Source: Candidatus Villigracilis vicinus (GTDB lineage Bacteria > Chloroflexota > Anaerolineae > Anaerolineales > Villigracilaceae). From it: DNA of 64,000 bases. The position numbers were made by a program, and so were the translations under genes. Location: the NCBI GenBank assembly GCA_016721315.1, contig JADKIL010000003.1:372001-436000 (forward strand). Direction: 5' to 3'. This document shows positions 24,028 through 31,632 of the stretch, one piece after another (the first letter of the stretch is position 1; the number at the start of each line of letters is the position of its first letter). Under the pieces are notes generated by a model that worked only from the letters and a program-made list of their open reading frames with translations, was not told where the DNA came from and searched no databases.

Positions 24028-24999
24028 CTAACGCGCCAGTTCAACCACCAGCGTATCAAGAGCCAGGTCCAGTGTGATCTGGCTCGTTTTGACTCGTTCA
24101 TCAATGTTCAACAAACGGTGATAGATCGCCTCGAGAGCATCCATGGAAAAACGTCCGGCTTGTCCGGTGGTCTTTTCGGCAACATACGGATGGATCGCCA
24201 GCGCGCGCGCCACATCGTCTTTATTGCCGCGCGCATCAAGGATCTCACGCGCTTGAAGCAGCAAACGAAATTGACGCACGACCATCCCCCACAATGAAAA
24301 TGGGTCTTCATTCTCTAACAAACGATGCAATAACTTTTGCGCTGTTTTAGCATTGCCCTGCGACAAAGCATCGACGAAGTCGAACACGCTTTCCTGGGAG
24401 GTGACGATGCAAACCGCCTCCACATCGGACCCGCGCACGGGTCGCTCCCAGTTAACATACGCCAGCAGCTTTGAGATTTCCATGCCCGCCTGACGGGTAT
24501 CCACGCCGGACATCTCCGCGAGACGCGCCGCTGCCGCAGGTTCGATCTGCCCGCCTTGATTCTTGGCTTCGTTGATGATCCACCCGGGCATATCACGTTG
24601 TTGCGGCAGGAAGAAGGCTTGCATGCGAGCATGCGGTTTATTCTTCTCGCCCCATTTGACGAGCCAATGCTTTTCGGCATCTTTGGCTTTTTCAACCGTG
24701 TCATACAAAACAACTTTTGCCGTATCAGGCGCTTTCTCTAAAAATTCCAAAAACTTTTTGCGGGCATCGGGCTTGGTAAATTTACCAGAAGGATACGCGA
24801 TATAAACCAATCTCTTCGGTGCGAGGAACGGCATGGCATTGACCGCATTGTTCAAGTCATTCTCGGTCATGGAGCGCGCTTCGAGACGGGTCGTGTTCAT
24901 GTCCGCCGTGGTGGGGTCGGTGAACTCAGACTCGAAATCTTTGAGCTTGCGCGTGATGGCAAATTCGTCGTTGCCGTAGAGTAAAAAAATAGTTGGCAT
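24028..24999 (-). CDS. holA: DNA polymerase III subunit delta
   Basis: 323 residues. The delta subunit opens the beta sliding clamp in the clamp loader. Recognisable features are IFLLYGNDEFAITRKLKDFE, AMPFLAPKRLVYIAYPSG, the LLAYVNWERPVRGSDVEAV region and the C-terminal LWGMVVRQFRLLLQAREI with ALAIHPYVAEK and LLNIDERVKT, as in bacterial HolA. The start at 24999 is preferred since the eight residues before it (from an upstream in-frame ATG) lie in a repeat-like stretch; no good ribosome site exists for either. Confidence 0.9.
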   Translation of the reverse strand: MPTIFLLYGNDEFAITRKLKDFESEFTDPTTADMNTTRLEARSMTENDLNNAVNAMPFLAPKRLVYIAYPSGKFTKPDARKKFLEFLEKAPDTAKVVLYDTVEKAKDAEKHWLVKWGEKNKPHARMQAFFLPQQRDMPGWIINEAKNQGGQIEPAAAARLAEMSGVDTRQAGMEISKLLAYVNWERPVRGSDVEAVCIVTSQESVFDFVDALSQGNAKTAQKLLHRLLENEDPFSLWGMVVRQFRLLLQAREILDARGNKDDVARALAIHPYVAEKTTGQAGRFSMDALEAIYHRLLNIDERVKTSQITLDLALDTLVVELAR

Positions 25000-25007
25000 A
25001 TTTTTTT

Positions 25008-25075
25008 GACCACAAAAGGTCACAAAGGTACACGAAGGAAAACCTTTGTGAAACTTTGTGTGCCTTTGTGGTTAA
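25008..25075. repeat. Dispersed CTTTGTGG-type intergenic repeat
   Basis: Contains ACCACAAAAGGTCACAAAGG and, 30 bases on, the inverted version (CTTTGTGTGCCTTTGTGGT). It separates holA from the DUF6391 gene. A similar degenerate unit (AACCACAGATTACGCAGAG ... CTCTGTGCCC) lies at 6034-6090. Confidence 0.55.
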
Positions 25076-25564
25076 TCATTTTGTGATGACGCGATGCACA
25101 CCCTTGCGGACAGGCACAATATCTATGATCTGCATCGAGCCCAGATTCGCTTCGGTAGTGACGTATTTCTGAAGCCACGGTCCAAGCGGTTTACTGAGTT
25201 GATAGCCTACCAGCGCAAAGAGCAATGCAAGCGGAATGAGCAAGAGGCGCCACAGCGTAGACTTGGTTCCCCGCAACGGCATCCATGCAAAGGTCCCGGC
25301 AAGAAGCGCGGTGGTCGCCATGTTGGTTCCGCAGCCTGGGTGGACGGCGAGTCCGCTTTCACCAGAATTGAGTCGCGTATGTGCTTCTGTGGCAGATTCC
25401 CAAATTTGTTGGGTGGTTAGGTCCCCGAGTAGAAAAAAGCCGGTCGGGTTGGAATGTCCCGCCATACGCTTGCCGGGATGCTTGTGTGACAGCAAATGGA
25501 TGGTGGCATGTTCAAGCGCATGATTGCGCCGTGTTTCGAGAATGAGGGGAAGATCGAGGATCAT
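25076..25564 (-). CDS. DUF6391 family protein
   Basis: 162 residues. The N-terminus ETRRNHALEHATIHLL is characteristic of DUF6391, with conserved HALEHA and a later HPGCGTNMA. Two hydrophobic helices follow (about residues 82-96 and 105-123). Function unknown. The start codon is six bases after a perfect TATAAT, so the transcript is probably leaderless. The previous gene on this strand (dus) ends 14 bases before its own start box. Confidence 0.85.
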   Translation of the reverse strand: MILDLPLILETRRNHALEHATIHLLSHKHPGKRMAGHSNPTGFFLLGDLTTQQIWESATEAHTRLNSGESGLAVHPGCGTNMATTALLAGTFAWMPLRGTKSTLWRLLLIPLALLFALVGYQLSKPLGPWLQKYVTTEANLGSMQIIDIVPVRKGVHRVITK

Positions 25565-25570
25565 AGGATG

Positions 25571-25576
25571 ATTATA
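25571..25576 (-). promoter_or_regulatory. Leaderless-type -10 box for the DUF6391 gene
   Basis: TATAAT on the minus strand, six bases before the ATG at 25564. The box lies directly against the dus stop codon region. Confidence 0.5.
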
Positions 25577-25578
25577 TG

Positions 25579-26550
25579 TTATATCTGCATGACGGGAGAA
25601 TCATAAATCTTTTCGAGTAATTCAAGGAACTCAGAAGATGGACGTGACTTGAGTATCTCTTTGCGTTCGTCACGGCTGAGGTGCTGCATCATCACGTATT
25701 GGACGGCGTTCTTACGGAAGAGGCGTGAGCCGTCTTCATCACCGTAGAATTCAACACAGCGTGCAAGATGTTTACGGATGGTGGCTTTGACCACATCCGG
25801 CGGCACTTGGTCGCGGTCGAGGCGCGAGAATATCCACGGGTTTGGAATGGCACCGCGCCCGATCATGACTGCATCAACGTTGGCGTGCGCTTTCATACGA
25901 TCAATATCGGCGACGGTTTTCACATCACCGCTGCCAATGACGGGAATCTTCACCAGCGATTTCACTTCCGCGATAGCATCCCAATCGGCATTGCCTGCAT
26001 AGCGTTGTTCTTTCGTGCGTCCATGCACAGCGACAAGTGAACCACCCTCTTCTTCGATGATGCGGGCAATGAGTTTATAGTTTTTCTTTTTATCCCAACC
26101 GAGGCGAATCTTGCCCGTAACCGGCACGCGTAAATGCTTTACCAGTTTACGGAACGTCCGCGCAATACGCAGCGGTGACGGCATCATGCCTACCCCCGCA
26201 CCACGGTCCGCGATGGTTTTGGCAGGGCAACCCATATTGAGGTCGATCACATCAGGATTGTTCTCTTGAATCTTCAATGCGGCTTGCAAGATAAGTTCGG
26301 GGTCTTCGCCATAAATTTGAAAGGTGATGGGACGTTCCGGCTCGTTGAAGTACATCCGTTTGGCAGGCTGCTTGGACTTACTGAGGATCTTCTCCACCTT
26401 GATAAATTCGGTGTAGCTCATAGCAGAGCCAAGTTCGCGGCATAGCGAGCGGAAGGGCCAGTCAGAATACCCGTCCATGGGCGCGAGGATGGCGTCGCCA
26501 TAGATGGGCAGATCACGGATGAAGAAGTTAGGTGTCTTGCTTTCGTTCAT
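25579..26550 (-). CDS. dus: tRNA-dihydrouridine synthase
   Basis: FMN enzyme of 323 residues that reduces uridine in the D-loop of tRNA. Motifs: ILAPMDGYSDWPFRSLCRELG, VIDLNMGCPAKTIADRGAGVGMM with the catalytic Cys, VTGKIRLGWD, VAVHGRTKEQRYAGNADWD, IPVIGSGDVKT, VMIGRGAIPNPWIF. It is of the DusB-like bacterial type. TATACT lies 10 bases before the ATG with little leader. The protein is complete. Confidence 0.92.
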   Translation of the reverse strand: MNESKTPNFFIRDLPIYGDAILAPMDGYSDWPFRSLCRELGSAMSYTEFIKVEKILSKSKQPAKRMYFNEPERPITFQIYGEDPELILQAALKIQENNPDVIDLNMGCPAKTIADRGAGVGMMPSPLRIARTFRKLVKHLRVPVTGKIRLGWDKKKNYKLIARIIEEEGGSLVAVHGRTKEQRYAGNADWDAIAEVKSLVKIPVIGSGDVKTVADIDRMKAHANVDAVMIGRGAIPNPWIFSRLDRDQVPPDVVKATIRKHLARCVEFYGDEDGSRLFRKNAVQYVMMQHLSRDERKEILKSRPSSEFLELLEKIYDSPVMQI

Positions 26551-26590
26551 AGGTATGGAAAGTATAACAAACTATTTTCCCCGTTTATTT

Positions 26591-26623
26591 AGGTGACAGT
26601 CACTTTGGAAGTGACTGTCACCT
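26591..26623. terminator. Palindromic terminator-like repeat, GTGACAGTCAC family
   Basis: 15-bp perfect stem AGGTGACAGTCACTT (26591-26605) / AAGTGACTGTCACCT (26609-26623). It is followed by TATTTT on the plus side and lies just after msrA on the minus strand. Near-identical units occur at 37425 and 38803. Confidence 0.75.
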
Positions 26624-26630
26624 ATTTTAC

Positions 26631-27185
26631 TTATGCAGCTTGCTTCTTCCACAACTCCAAAAAGTGCTTACGGAACTTGCCAACCTTCGGCGCGACAACC
26701 GCCTGACAATAAGGCTGGGATTGATTGCGCACGAAATATTCCTGATGGTATTCCTCAGCGATATAGAAATCTTTGAGCGGCTCCACTTCAGTGACGATGC
26801 GGCTGCCCCAAACCTTTTGCGCTTCCAACTCGCGGATGGTCTGCTCGGCAACTTCCTTTTGCTCGGGCGTGTGATAATAAATGCCGGAGCGATATTGCGT
26901 ACCCACATCCGCGCCCTGACGATTCAATGTGGTCGGGTCGTGGATAACAAAGAAAATATTCAACAGATCGCGAAGTGTAATGACAGACGGGTCGAACTTG
27001 ATCTGCACGACTTCGGCATGCCCCGTATCACCATTGCAAACCGCACGATAACTGGGGTTGGTAACATGCCCATTGGCATAGCCCGAATCCACAGACAGCA
27101 CGCCTTTGACTTCATCATAAACGGCTTCCAAGCACCAGAAACAGCCCCCCGCCAGCGTGATAGTCTCAACATTTGTGCTCATCAT
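26631..27185 (-). CDS. msrA: Peptide-methionine (S)-S-oxide reductase
   Basis: 184 residues. MsrA reduces the S-epimer of methionine sulfoxide in proteins. The active site is GGCFWCLEAVYDEVKGV, with the nucleophilic Cys in GCFWC; YANGHVTNPSYRAVCNGDTGHAEVVQIKFDP and RSGIYYHTPEQKEVAEQ are typical. Two adjacent ATG codons at the start are equally plausible (AGAGGAG upstream). The active residue is an ordinary Cys here, not TGA. msrB lies 12 bases upstream on the same strand, so the pair forms an operon covering both epimers. Confidence 0.96.
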   Translation of the reverse strand: MMSTNVETITLAGGCFWCLEAVYDEVKGVLSVDSGYANGHVTNPSYRAVCNGDTGHAEVVQIKFDPSVITLRDLLNIFFVIHDPTTLNRQGADVGTQYRSGIYYHTPEQKEVAEQTIRELEAQKVWGSRIVTEVEPLKDFYIAEEYHQEYFVRNQSQPYCQAVVAPKVGKFRKHFLELWKKQAA

Positions 27186-27197
27186 AAATTCTCCTCT

Positions 27198-27662
27198 TTA
27201 CTTGTTCTTCTGAATATTGCTTTTGAATAAGGCGAGATACTCACCATAGCCTTCTTTTTCCAATTCCTCCACTGGAATAAAACGCAGTGAGGCAGAATTT
27301 ATACAATAGCGCAATCCGGTCGGCGCAGGTCCATCGTCAAAGACATGCCCCAAATGTGAATCGCCATGTTTGGAGCGCACTTCTGTTCTCACCATAAAGA
27401 ATTTCGTGTCGGTATGCTCAGTGACATTTTCCGAGGTAAGTGGCTGTGTAAAGCTGGGCCAGCCGCAGCCAGAGTCGAATTTTTCAAGCGAGCTAAACAG
27501 CGGCTCTCCAGAAACAATGTCCACATAAATGCCGTCTTGTTTATGATCCCAAAATTCATTTTTGAATGGCGGCTCGGTCCCGGCATGTTGTGTAATTTCA
27601 TATTGTGCCGGGGTAAGTTGTTGGCGCAATTCTTCTTCGGACAGTTTGCGATACGTTTTCAT
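27198..27662 (-). CDS. msrB: Peptide-methionine (R)-S-oxide reductase
   Basis: 154 residues. MsrB reduces the R-epimer of methionine sulfoxide. It has FDSGCGWPSF and the catalytic Cys in GLRYCINSASLRF. The zinc-binding CxxC pairs found in many MsrB are not evident (DHKQDG and HLGHVF occupy those positions), so this is a zinc-free form. The ATG at 27662 is preceded by AAGGAG at six bases; a GTG 15 bases upstream is less likely. It is first in the msrB-msrA operon. Confidence 0.95.
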   Translation of the reverse strand: MKTYRKLSEEELRQQLTPAQYEITQHAGTEPPFKNEFWDHKQDGIYVDIVSGEPLFSSLEKFDSGCGWPSFTQPLTSENVTEHTDTKFFMVRTEVRSKHGDSHLGHVFDDGPAPTGLRYCINSASLRFIPVEELEKEGYGEYLALFKSNIQKNK

Positions 27663-27746
27663 TTCAGACTCCTTCACTCGTTGGCTTCAACATTTATTTG
27701 ACAACACGTATGCTAAAAATTACCTTAAGAAAGGATGATAGTTAAA

Positions 27747-27776
27747 TCAAAAGCCCGCCTCGCAGCGGACTTTTGA
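27747..27776. terminator. Hairpin terminator after the TPR protein gene
   Basis: TCAAAAGCCCGC (27747-27758) pairs with GCGGACTTTTGA (27765-27776) with one mismatch. Located between the 3' end of the minus-strand TPR gene and the msrB promoter region. Confidence 0.6.
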
Positions 27777-27797
27777 CTGATTTTACACTTCAAACTT

Positions 27798-28853
27798 TTA
27801 TCTCGTCCCAGATACGGTCACCAAACCGCTGGTGACCTTTAGGCTTACCAATGAAAGTCCCGGCGCCTGTTCGCTGATCGCATCGCTCAGGGATTGGTTC
27901 AGCCAGGCTTCCATTTGAGTAACGAACATCCCCGGCACCACCTGTTGGCCGATCTGCATTGACTCGATCTTGAAGTAAGGATGCTTGTTCGCGTCGATGG
28001 ACAATTCCCCAACGACCAATGCAGAAGTGACGCTCTCACTTCCATTAACCACGCCCCAGATCTGCACCTTCCCATCGCGCAGGTAGACCTGAATTTCGTT
28101 CAAGGGCAGGTCGGGGCTATTCTTCATTTCCATGGCGATCCATGAAGTAAGCTGTTGCTCTGTAATGGTAACCGTGGTCATTGTGCCCGGCTGCGGCAGG
28201 CTCTCTTCAAGAATAGACTTGGCTTCCAGCCCAGCCAGATCAGAGGTGATGATCTTATCGCCGGGTCGTTCAGGGGCGCCTTCCATGCCGGTCTTGGTGT
28301 TTTCCACGGCGAAACCCAGAAGAGCGTCCACCAGGGGCGCATACTGTGGGTACAACTCACTCACTTCGGCACGGGTCTGCGGCGCTACATCAACTGTCAG
28401 CGAAGAAACACCTGCTGCGGTGGGTGTGGTGATCGCAAGTACTCTGGCGATCTGGGAGTTCGGATTATTGCGCGCGATCACAAAGGTGGTCGTACCGAAC
28501 ATCAAAATGGCAACCACTGCTACCAGTGCACCGCGTATTACATTGCGATATGGGTTTGGCTTGGGCGGCTGGATTTTTTTGATCTGTTTTGGAAGCGGCA
28601 GGGTGGGGTTTATGGAAGCCCGCACACGTACAAGCGCCAGTTTGGCTTCTTCATTCTTGGGGTTGAGTTTAAGCGCACGCTCGTAACATTCAACCTTGCG
28701 TTCTTTTTCCTCCACCACGCGCGCAAGGAGTAACCAGGCGGCTTCGTCATCGGGAAAGGCGGTGAGAAGATCGGTCAGATACTTCTTCGCCAACTCGCGG
28801 TTTCCGCGCTGGAAGGTGTAATCGGCTTGTTTGAAAAGTTCTTGTTTATTCAT
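27798..28853 (-). CDS. TPR-repeat membrane-anchored protein
   Basis: 351 residues. The cytosolic N-terminus (about 1-80) has two tetratricopeptide-like repeats (ELFKQADYTFQRGNRELAKKYL; AAWLLLARVVEEKERKVECYERALKLNP), then a Pro/Lys-rich linker and one transmembrane helix (about 107-126). The roughly 220-residue external part has VTITEQQLTSWIAMEM and a set of beta strands resembling LppX/DUF2993-type lipid or ligand-binding folds, though this is not certain. Partners are unknown. A palindromic repeat separates it from clpC. Confidence 0.75.
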   Translation of the reverse strand: MNKQELFKQADYTFQRGNRELAKKYLTDLLTAFPDDEAAWLLLARVVEEKERKVECYERALKLNPKNEEAKLALVRVRASINPTLPLPKQIKKIQPPKPNPYRNVIRGALVAVVAILMFGTTTFVIARNNPNSQIARVLAITTPTAAGVSSLTVDVAPQTRAEVSELYPQYAPLVDALLGFAVENTKTGMEGAPERPGDKIITSDLAGLEAKSILEESLPQPGTMTTVTITEQQLTSWIAMEMKNSPDLPLNEIQVYLRDGKVQIWGVVNGSESVTSALVVGELSIDANKHPYFKIESMQIGQQVVPGMFVTQMEAWLNQSLSDAISEQAPGLSLVSLKVTSGLVTVSGTR

Positions 28854-28860
28854 ATTGAAC

Positions 28861-28905
28861 GTAGGGGCGACTCGCGAGTCGCCCCTACTCGCGAGTCGCC
28901 CCTAC
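28861..28905. repeat. GTAGGGGC-family palindrome with partial duplication
   Basis: 28-bp perfect palindrome GTAGGGGCGACTCG plus complement (28861-28888), followed by a repeated right half to 28905. It lies between the clpC stop and the TPR gene start. Confidence 0.85.
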
Positions 28906-28913
28906 AGTTTTAT

Positions 28914-31400
28914 TTACAGACTCGGCTCAGCAACCGGCTCGGTGTTCTTCTCGAGCGCGATCTCGCCGTCTTCGTCCACTTTCACGGTGACATTGTCGCC
29001 GTCGACGAATTCGCCGGAGAGCAGTTTATCCGATAGCGGATCTTCAACTCTTTGCTGAATGACGCGGCGTAAAGGACGTGCGCCAAACTCGGAGTCGTAG
29101 CCTTGGTCTGCGAGCAAGTCTAAAGCATCGTTTTGAGCAACCAGGTTCAGGTCGTGGTCTTTGAGGCGTTCGGAGACTTTATCCAACTCAAGGCGGACGA
29201 TCTTGCCAATATCCTCTTTGTTGAGCGCGCGGAAGATGACCACTGCATCCACGCGGTTGATGAACTCAGGGCGGAAGGCGCGCTTGAGCGATTCGCTCAA
29301 CTTCTTGCGCATGTCTTCGTACGAGAGTTTCTCTTCGGTGACTTCATCGCGTTTGAGCGCAAAGCCGAGATTCGACTGACGCTTGATCACGTCCGCCCCG
29401 ATGTTGGAGGTCATGACGATGATGGCGTTGCGGAAGTCAACCTTGTGTCCCTTCGCATCGCTGAGCTGACCTTCTTCCATGATCTGCAGCAACATGTTGT
29501 GGACTTCAGGATGTGCCTTTTCGATCTCATCGAAAACGACGATGGAGTACGGGCGGCGGCGCAGCGCTTCGGTCAGTTGACCGGCATCTTCGTAGCCGAC
29601 GTATCCGGGAGGGGCACCGACCAAACGAGAAGCGGTGTGACGTTCCATGAACTCAGACATATCGAGTTGAACAGCCGCATCTTCGCTGCCGAACATGAAC
29701 TTGGCGAGTGCTTTGGTTAATTCAGTTTTACCAACGCCGGTGGGTCCGAGGAACATAAAGGAACCGATCGGGCGTTTGGGATTCTTCAAACCAGCGCGGG
29801 CGCGGCGCACAGCACGCGAGATCGCGATGATGGCATCTTCCTGCCCGATGATGGCTTTGCGGAGTTCATCTTCCATTTTGAGCAGACGTTGTGATTCAGC
29901 TTCAGTGAGCTGCATCAGCGGAACGCCCGTCCACATGGAGACGACCTCGGCGATATCTTCCGCAGTCACAACTGGGCTATTGGCACGGTCCCAACCGGTG
30001 CGCAGGCGTTCGATCTGCGCCGAGAGATCAGTCTCGCGTTCTTCCCATTCGCGCACATCTTCGGTATTGCCTTCTTCATTGGCAAGCGAACGGTTCTGAC
30101 GAGCCTGGCGTAACTGGCTAAACAGGTCTTTGGCTTGCTTCGCGGCAGGGCTTTTGTACATGCGCACGCGCGAAGAGGATTCATCGATCAGGTCGATGGC
30201 TTTGTCGGGCAGGAAGCGCTCGGTCACATAGCGAGTAGAAAGATGCGCAGCGGCTTTGAGCGCGTCATCGGAGATCACAAGGTGATGGTGTTCTTCATAG
30301 GCATTGCGAATGCCTTTGAGGATTTCGATGGTCTCTTCTTCAGAAGGTTCATCCACCTGCACCGGTTGGAAGCGGCGCTCAAGCGCGGCATCTGATTCGA
30401 TGTGCTTGCGATACTCGTCCAACGTGGTCGCGCCGATGACTTGTAACTCACCGCGGGATAAAGCCGGCTTGAGGATATTGGCTGCATCGACGGAAGAGCC
30501 CGCGGCTCCTGCCCCGACCAGCATGTGGACTTCATCGATGAACAGGATCGCGCCTGATTGCTTTAACTCATCGATGATGCGTTTGAGGCGTTCTTCGAAT
30601 TGACCGCGATACATGGTGCCCGCCACGAGTGAGCCTACATCCAATTGGAGCAGGCGCTTGTTCATGAGCGGAGCCGGCACATCGCCATCGACGATGCGCT
30701 GGGCGAGTCCTTCCACGATGGCGGTCTTGCCCACGCCGGGTTCACCGATCAGGGCGGGGTTGTTCTTCGTACGGCGCGCCAAGATTTGAATGACGCGTTC
30801 AATTTCCATCTGGCGACCGATGACCGGGTCGAGTTTCTTTTCCTCGGCTTTGGAGGTCAGGTCGGTGGCAAGTTGATCGACGAGAGGGGTCTTGGGATTG
30901 TTGGCTCCAGCGGCACTTTTGCCCGGCTGAGGTCCGGCAGGCGCGGCGGGAGATGATGAAGCAGATTCATTCAATACACGACGGGTCTGACGGCGGATCT
31001 GGTCGGGAGTCACGCCGAGTCGACGCAGGGCTTCGAGGGCGGTCGAATCCACGCGCACCAACCCAAGCAAAATGTGCTCGGTGCCGATGTAGTGGTGACC
31101 AAGACGGCGCGCCTCTTCCACAGCAAATTCGAGGACTTGCTGGGTTTCGGGAGCCAATTCGATGCGGTTCGGGTCAAATTCCGGAGAGCTGTTCGAGATG
31201 CGCTGAATGACCTCACGCACCCGTTCGGATGACATGCCCAATTCACGCAGCACACGCCCAGCCACACCGCCTTCTTCGTCCATTAATCCGAGGAGAAGGT
31301 GCTCGGTACCAATACTGTTTTGACGGGCGCGCTCGGCCTCTTGATGGGCGAGGCTGAGTACACGCCTTGCTCGCTGTGTAAAACGTTCCATGCCAGCCAT
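28914..31400 (-). CDS. clpC: ATP-dependent Clp protease ATP-binding subunit ClpC
   Basis: 828-residue AAA+ unfoldase that feeds proteins to the ClpP protease. Two N-terminal Clp repeats (QRARRVLSLAHQEAERARQN; EFAVEEARRLGHHYIGTEH) are followed by AAA domain 1 with Walker A GEPGVGKTAIVEGLA and Walker B LFIDEVHML, a middle region with a weak UVR-like helix pair (REWEERETDLSAQIERLR), and AAA domain 2 with Walker A GPTGVGKTELTKALA and Walker B VVFDEIEKAHPEV. The C-terminus has the usual GARPLRRVIQ. TAGGAG precedes the ATG at seven bases. No CIRCE or CtsR operator was seen upstream. Confidence 0.95.
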   Translation of the reverse strand: MAGMERFTQRARRVLSLAHQEAERARQNSIGTEHLLLGLMDEEGGVAGRVLRELGMSSERVREVIQRISNSSPEFDPNRIELAPETQQVLEFAVEEARRLGHHYIGTEHILLGLVRVDSTALEALRRLGVTPDQIRRQTRRVLNESASSSPAAPAGPQPGKSAAGANNPKTPLVDQLATDLTSKAEEKKLDPVIGRQMEIERVIQILARRTKNNPALIGEPGVGKTAIVEGLAQRIVDGDVPAPLMNKRLLQLDVGSLVAGTMYRGQFEERLKRIIDELKQSGAILFIDEVHMLVGAGAAGSSVDAANILKPALSRGELQVIGATTLDEYRKHIESDAALERRFQPVQVDEPSEEETIEILKGIRNAYEEHHHLVISDDALKAAAHLSTRYVTERFLPDKAIDLIDESSSRVRMYKSPAAKQAKDLFSQLRQARQNRSLANEEGNTEDVREWEERETDLSAQIERLRTGWDRANSPVVTAEDIAEVVSMWTGVPLMQLTEAESQRLLKMEDELRKAIIGQEDAIIAISRAVRRARAGLKNPKRPIGSFMFLGPTGVGKTELTKALAKFMFGSEDAAVQLDMSEFMERHTASRLVGAPPGYVGYEDAGQLTEALRRRPYSIVVFDEIEKAHPEVHNMLLQIMEEGQLSDAKGHKVDFRNAIIVMTSNIGADVIKRQSNLGFALKRDEVTEEKLSYEDMRKKLSESLKRAFRPEFINRVDAVVIFRALNKEDIGKIVRLELDKVSERLKDHDLNLVAQNDALDLLADQGYDSEFGARPLRRVIQQRVEDPLSDKLLSGEFVDGDNVTVKVDEDGEIALEKNTEPVAEPSL

Positions 31401-31594
31401 AATTTTTCTCCTAAGTTACGTGTGAGAATTCTACCAAAAAGCCCTAATCCCCGCGTAGGAAAAAGGTTAGAGTTTTCTTACTGGAAGTGTGTAAAGCGGG
31501 ATTTATTACGAAAAAAGCAGCCTTTCTGAGGACAACTATACGAATGTATAGGTATTTGGCATGCGATCACCTGCTCCAAACCGTTTGGTTAAAT
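31401..31594. other. Intergenic region between clpC and ppc
   Basis: Holds the clpC 5' leader and promoter region. No ORF with a credible start. I see no sharp consensus promoter; GCATGCGATCACCTG-type sequence before the ppc terminator is unremarkable. Confidence 0.4.
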
Positions 31595-31632
31595 AAAGAA
31601 AAGGACGCTCTGCATGGAGCGTCCTTTTCTTT
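31595..31632 (-). terminator. Strong terminator after ppc
   Basis: 16-bp perfect stem AAAGAAAAGGACGCTC (31595-31610) / GAGCGTCCTTTTCTTT (31617-31632), loop TGCATG. It overlaps the ppc stop codon by two bases. Confidence 0.8.

Noticed and set aside
25008..25075. Terminator or attenuator between holA and the DUF6391 gene
   Set aside because: The inverted words are a known style of dispersed repeat with a large, unpaired centre and no T run on the coding side.
26631..27662. Possible selenocysteine in MsrA or MsrB
   Set aside because: Both have normal Cys codons at the active site and uninterrupted frames.
31401..31594. Heat-shock operator before clpC
   Set aside because: Neither a CIRCE element nor a CtsR heptad repeat can be found.
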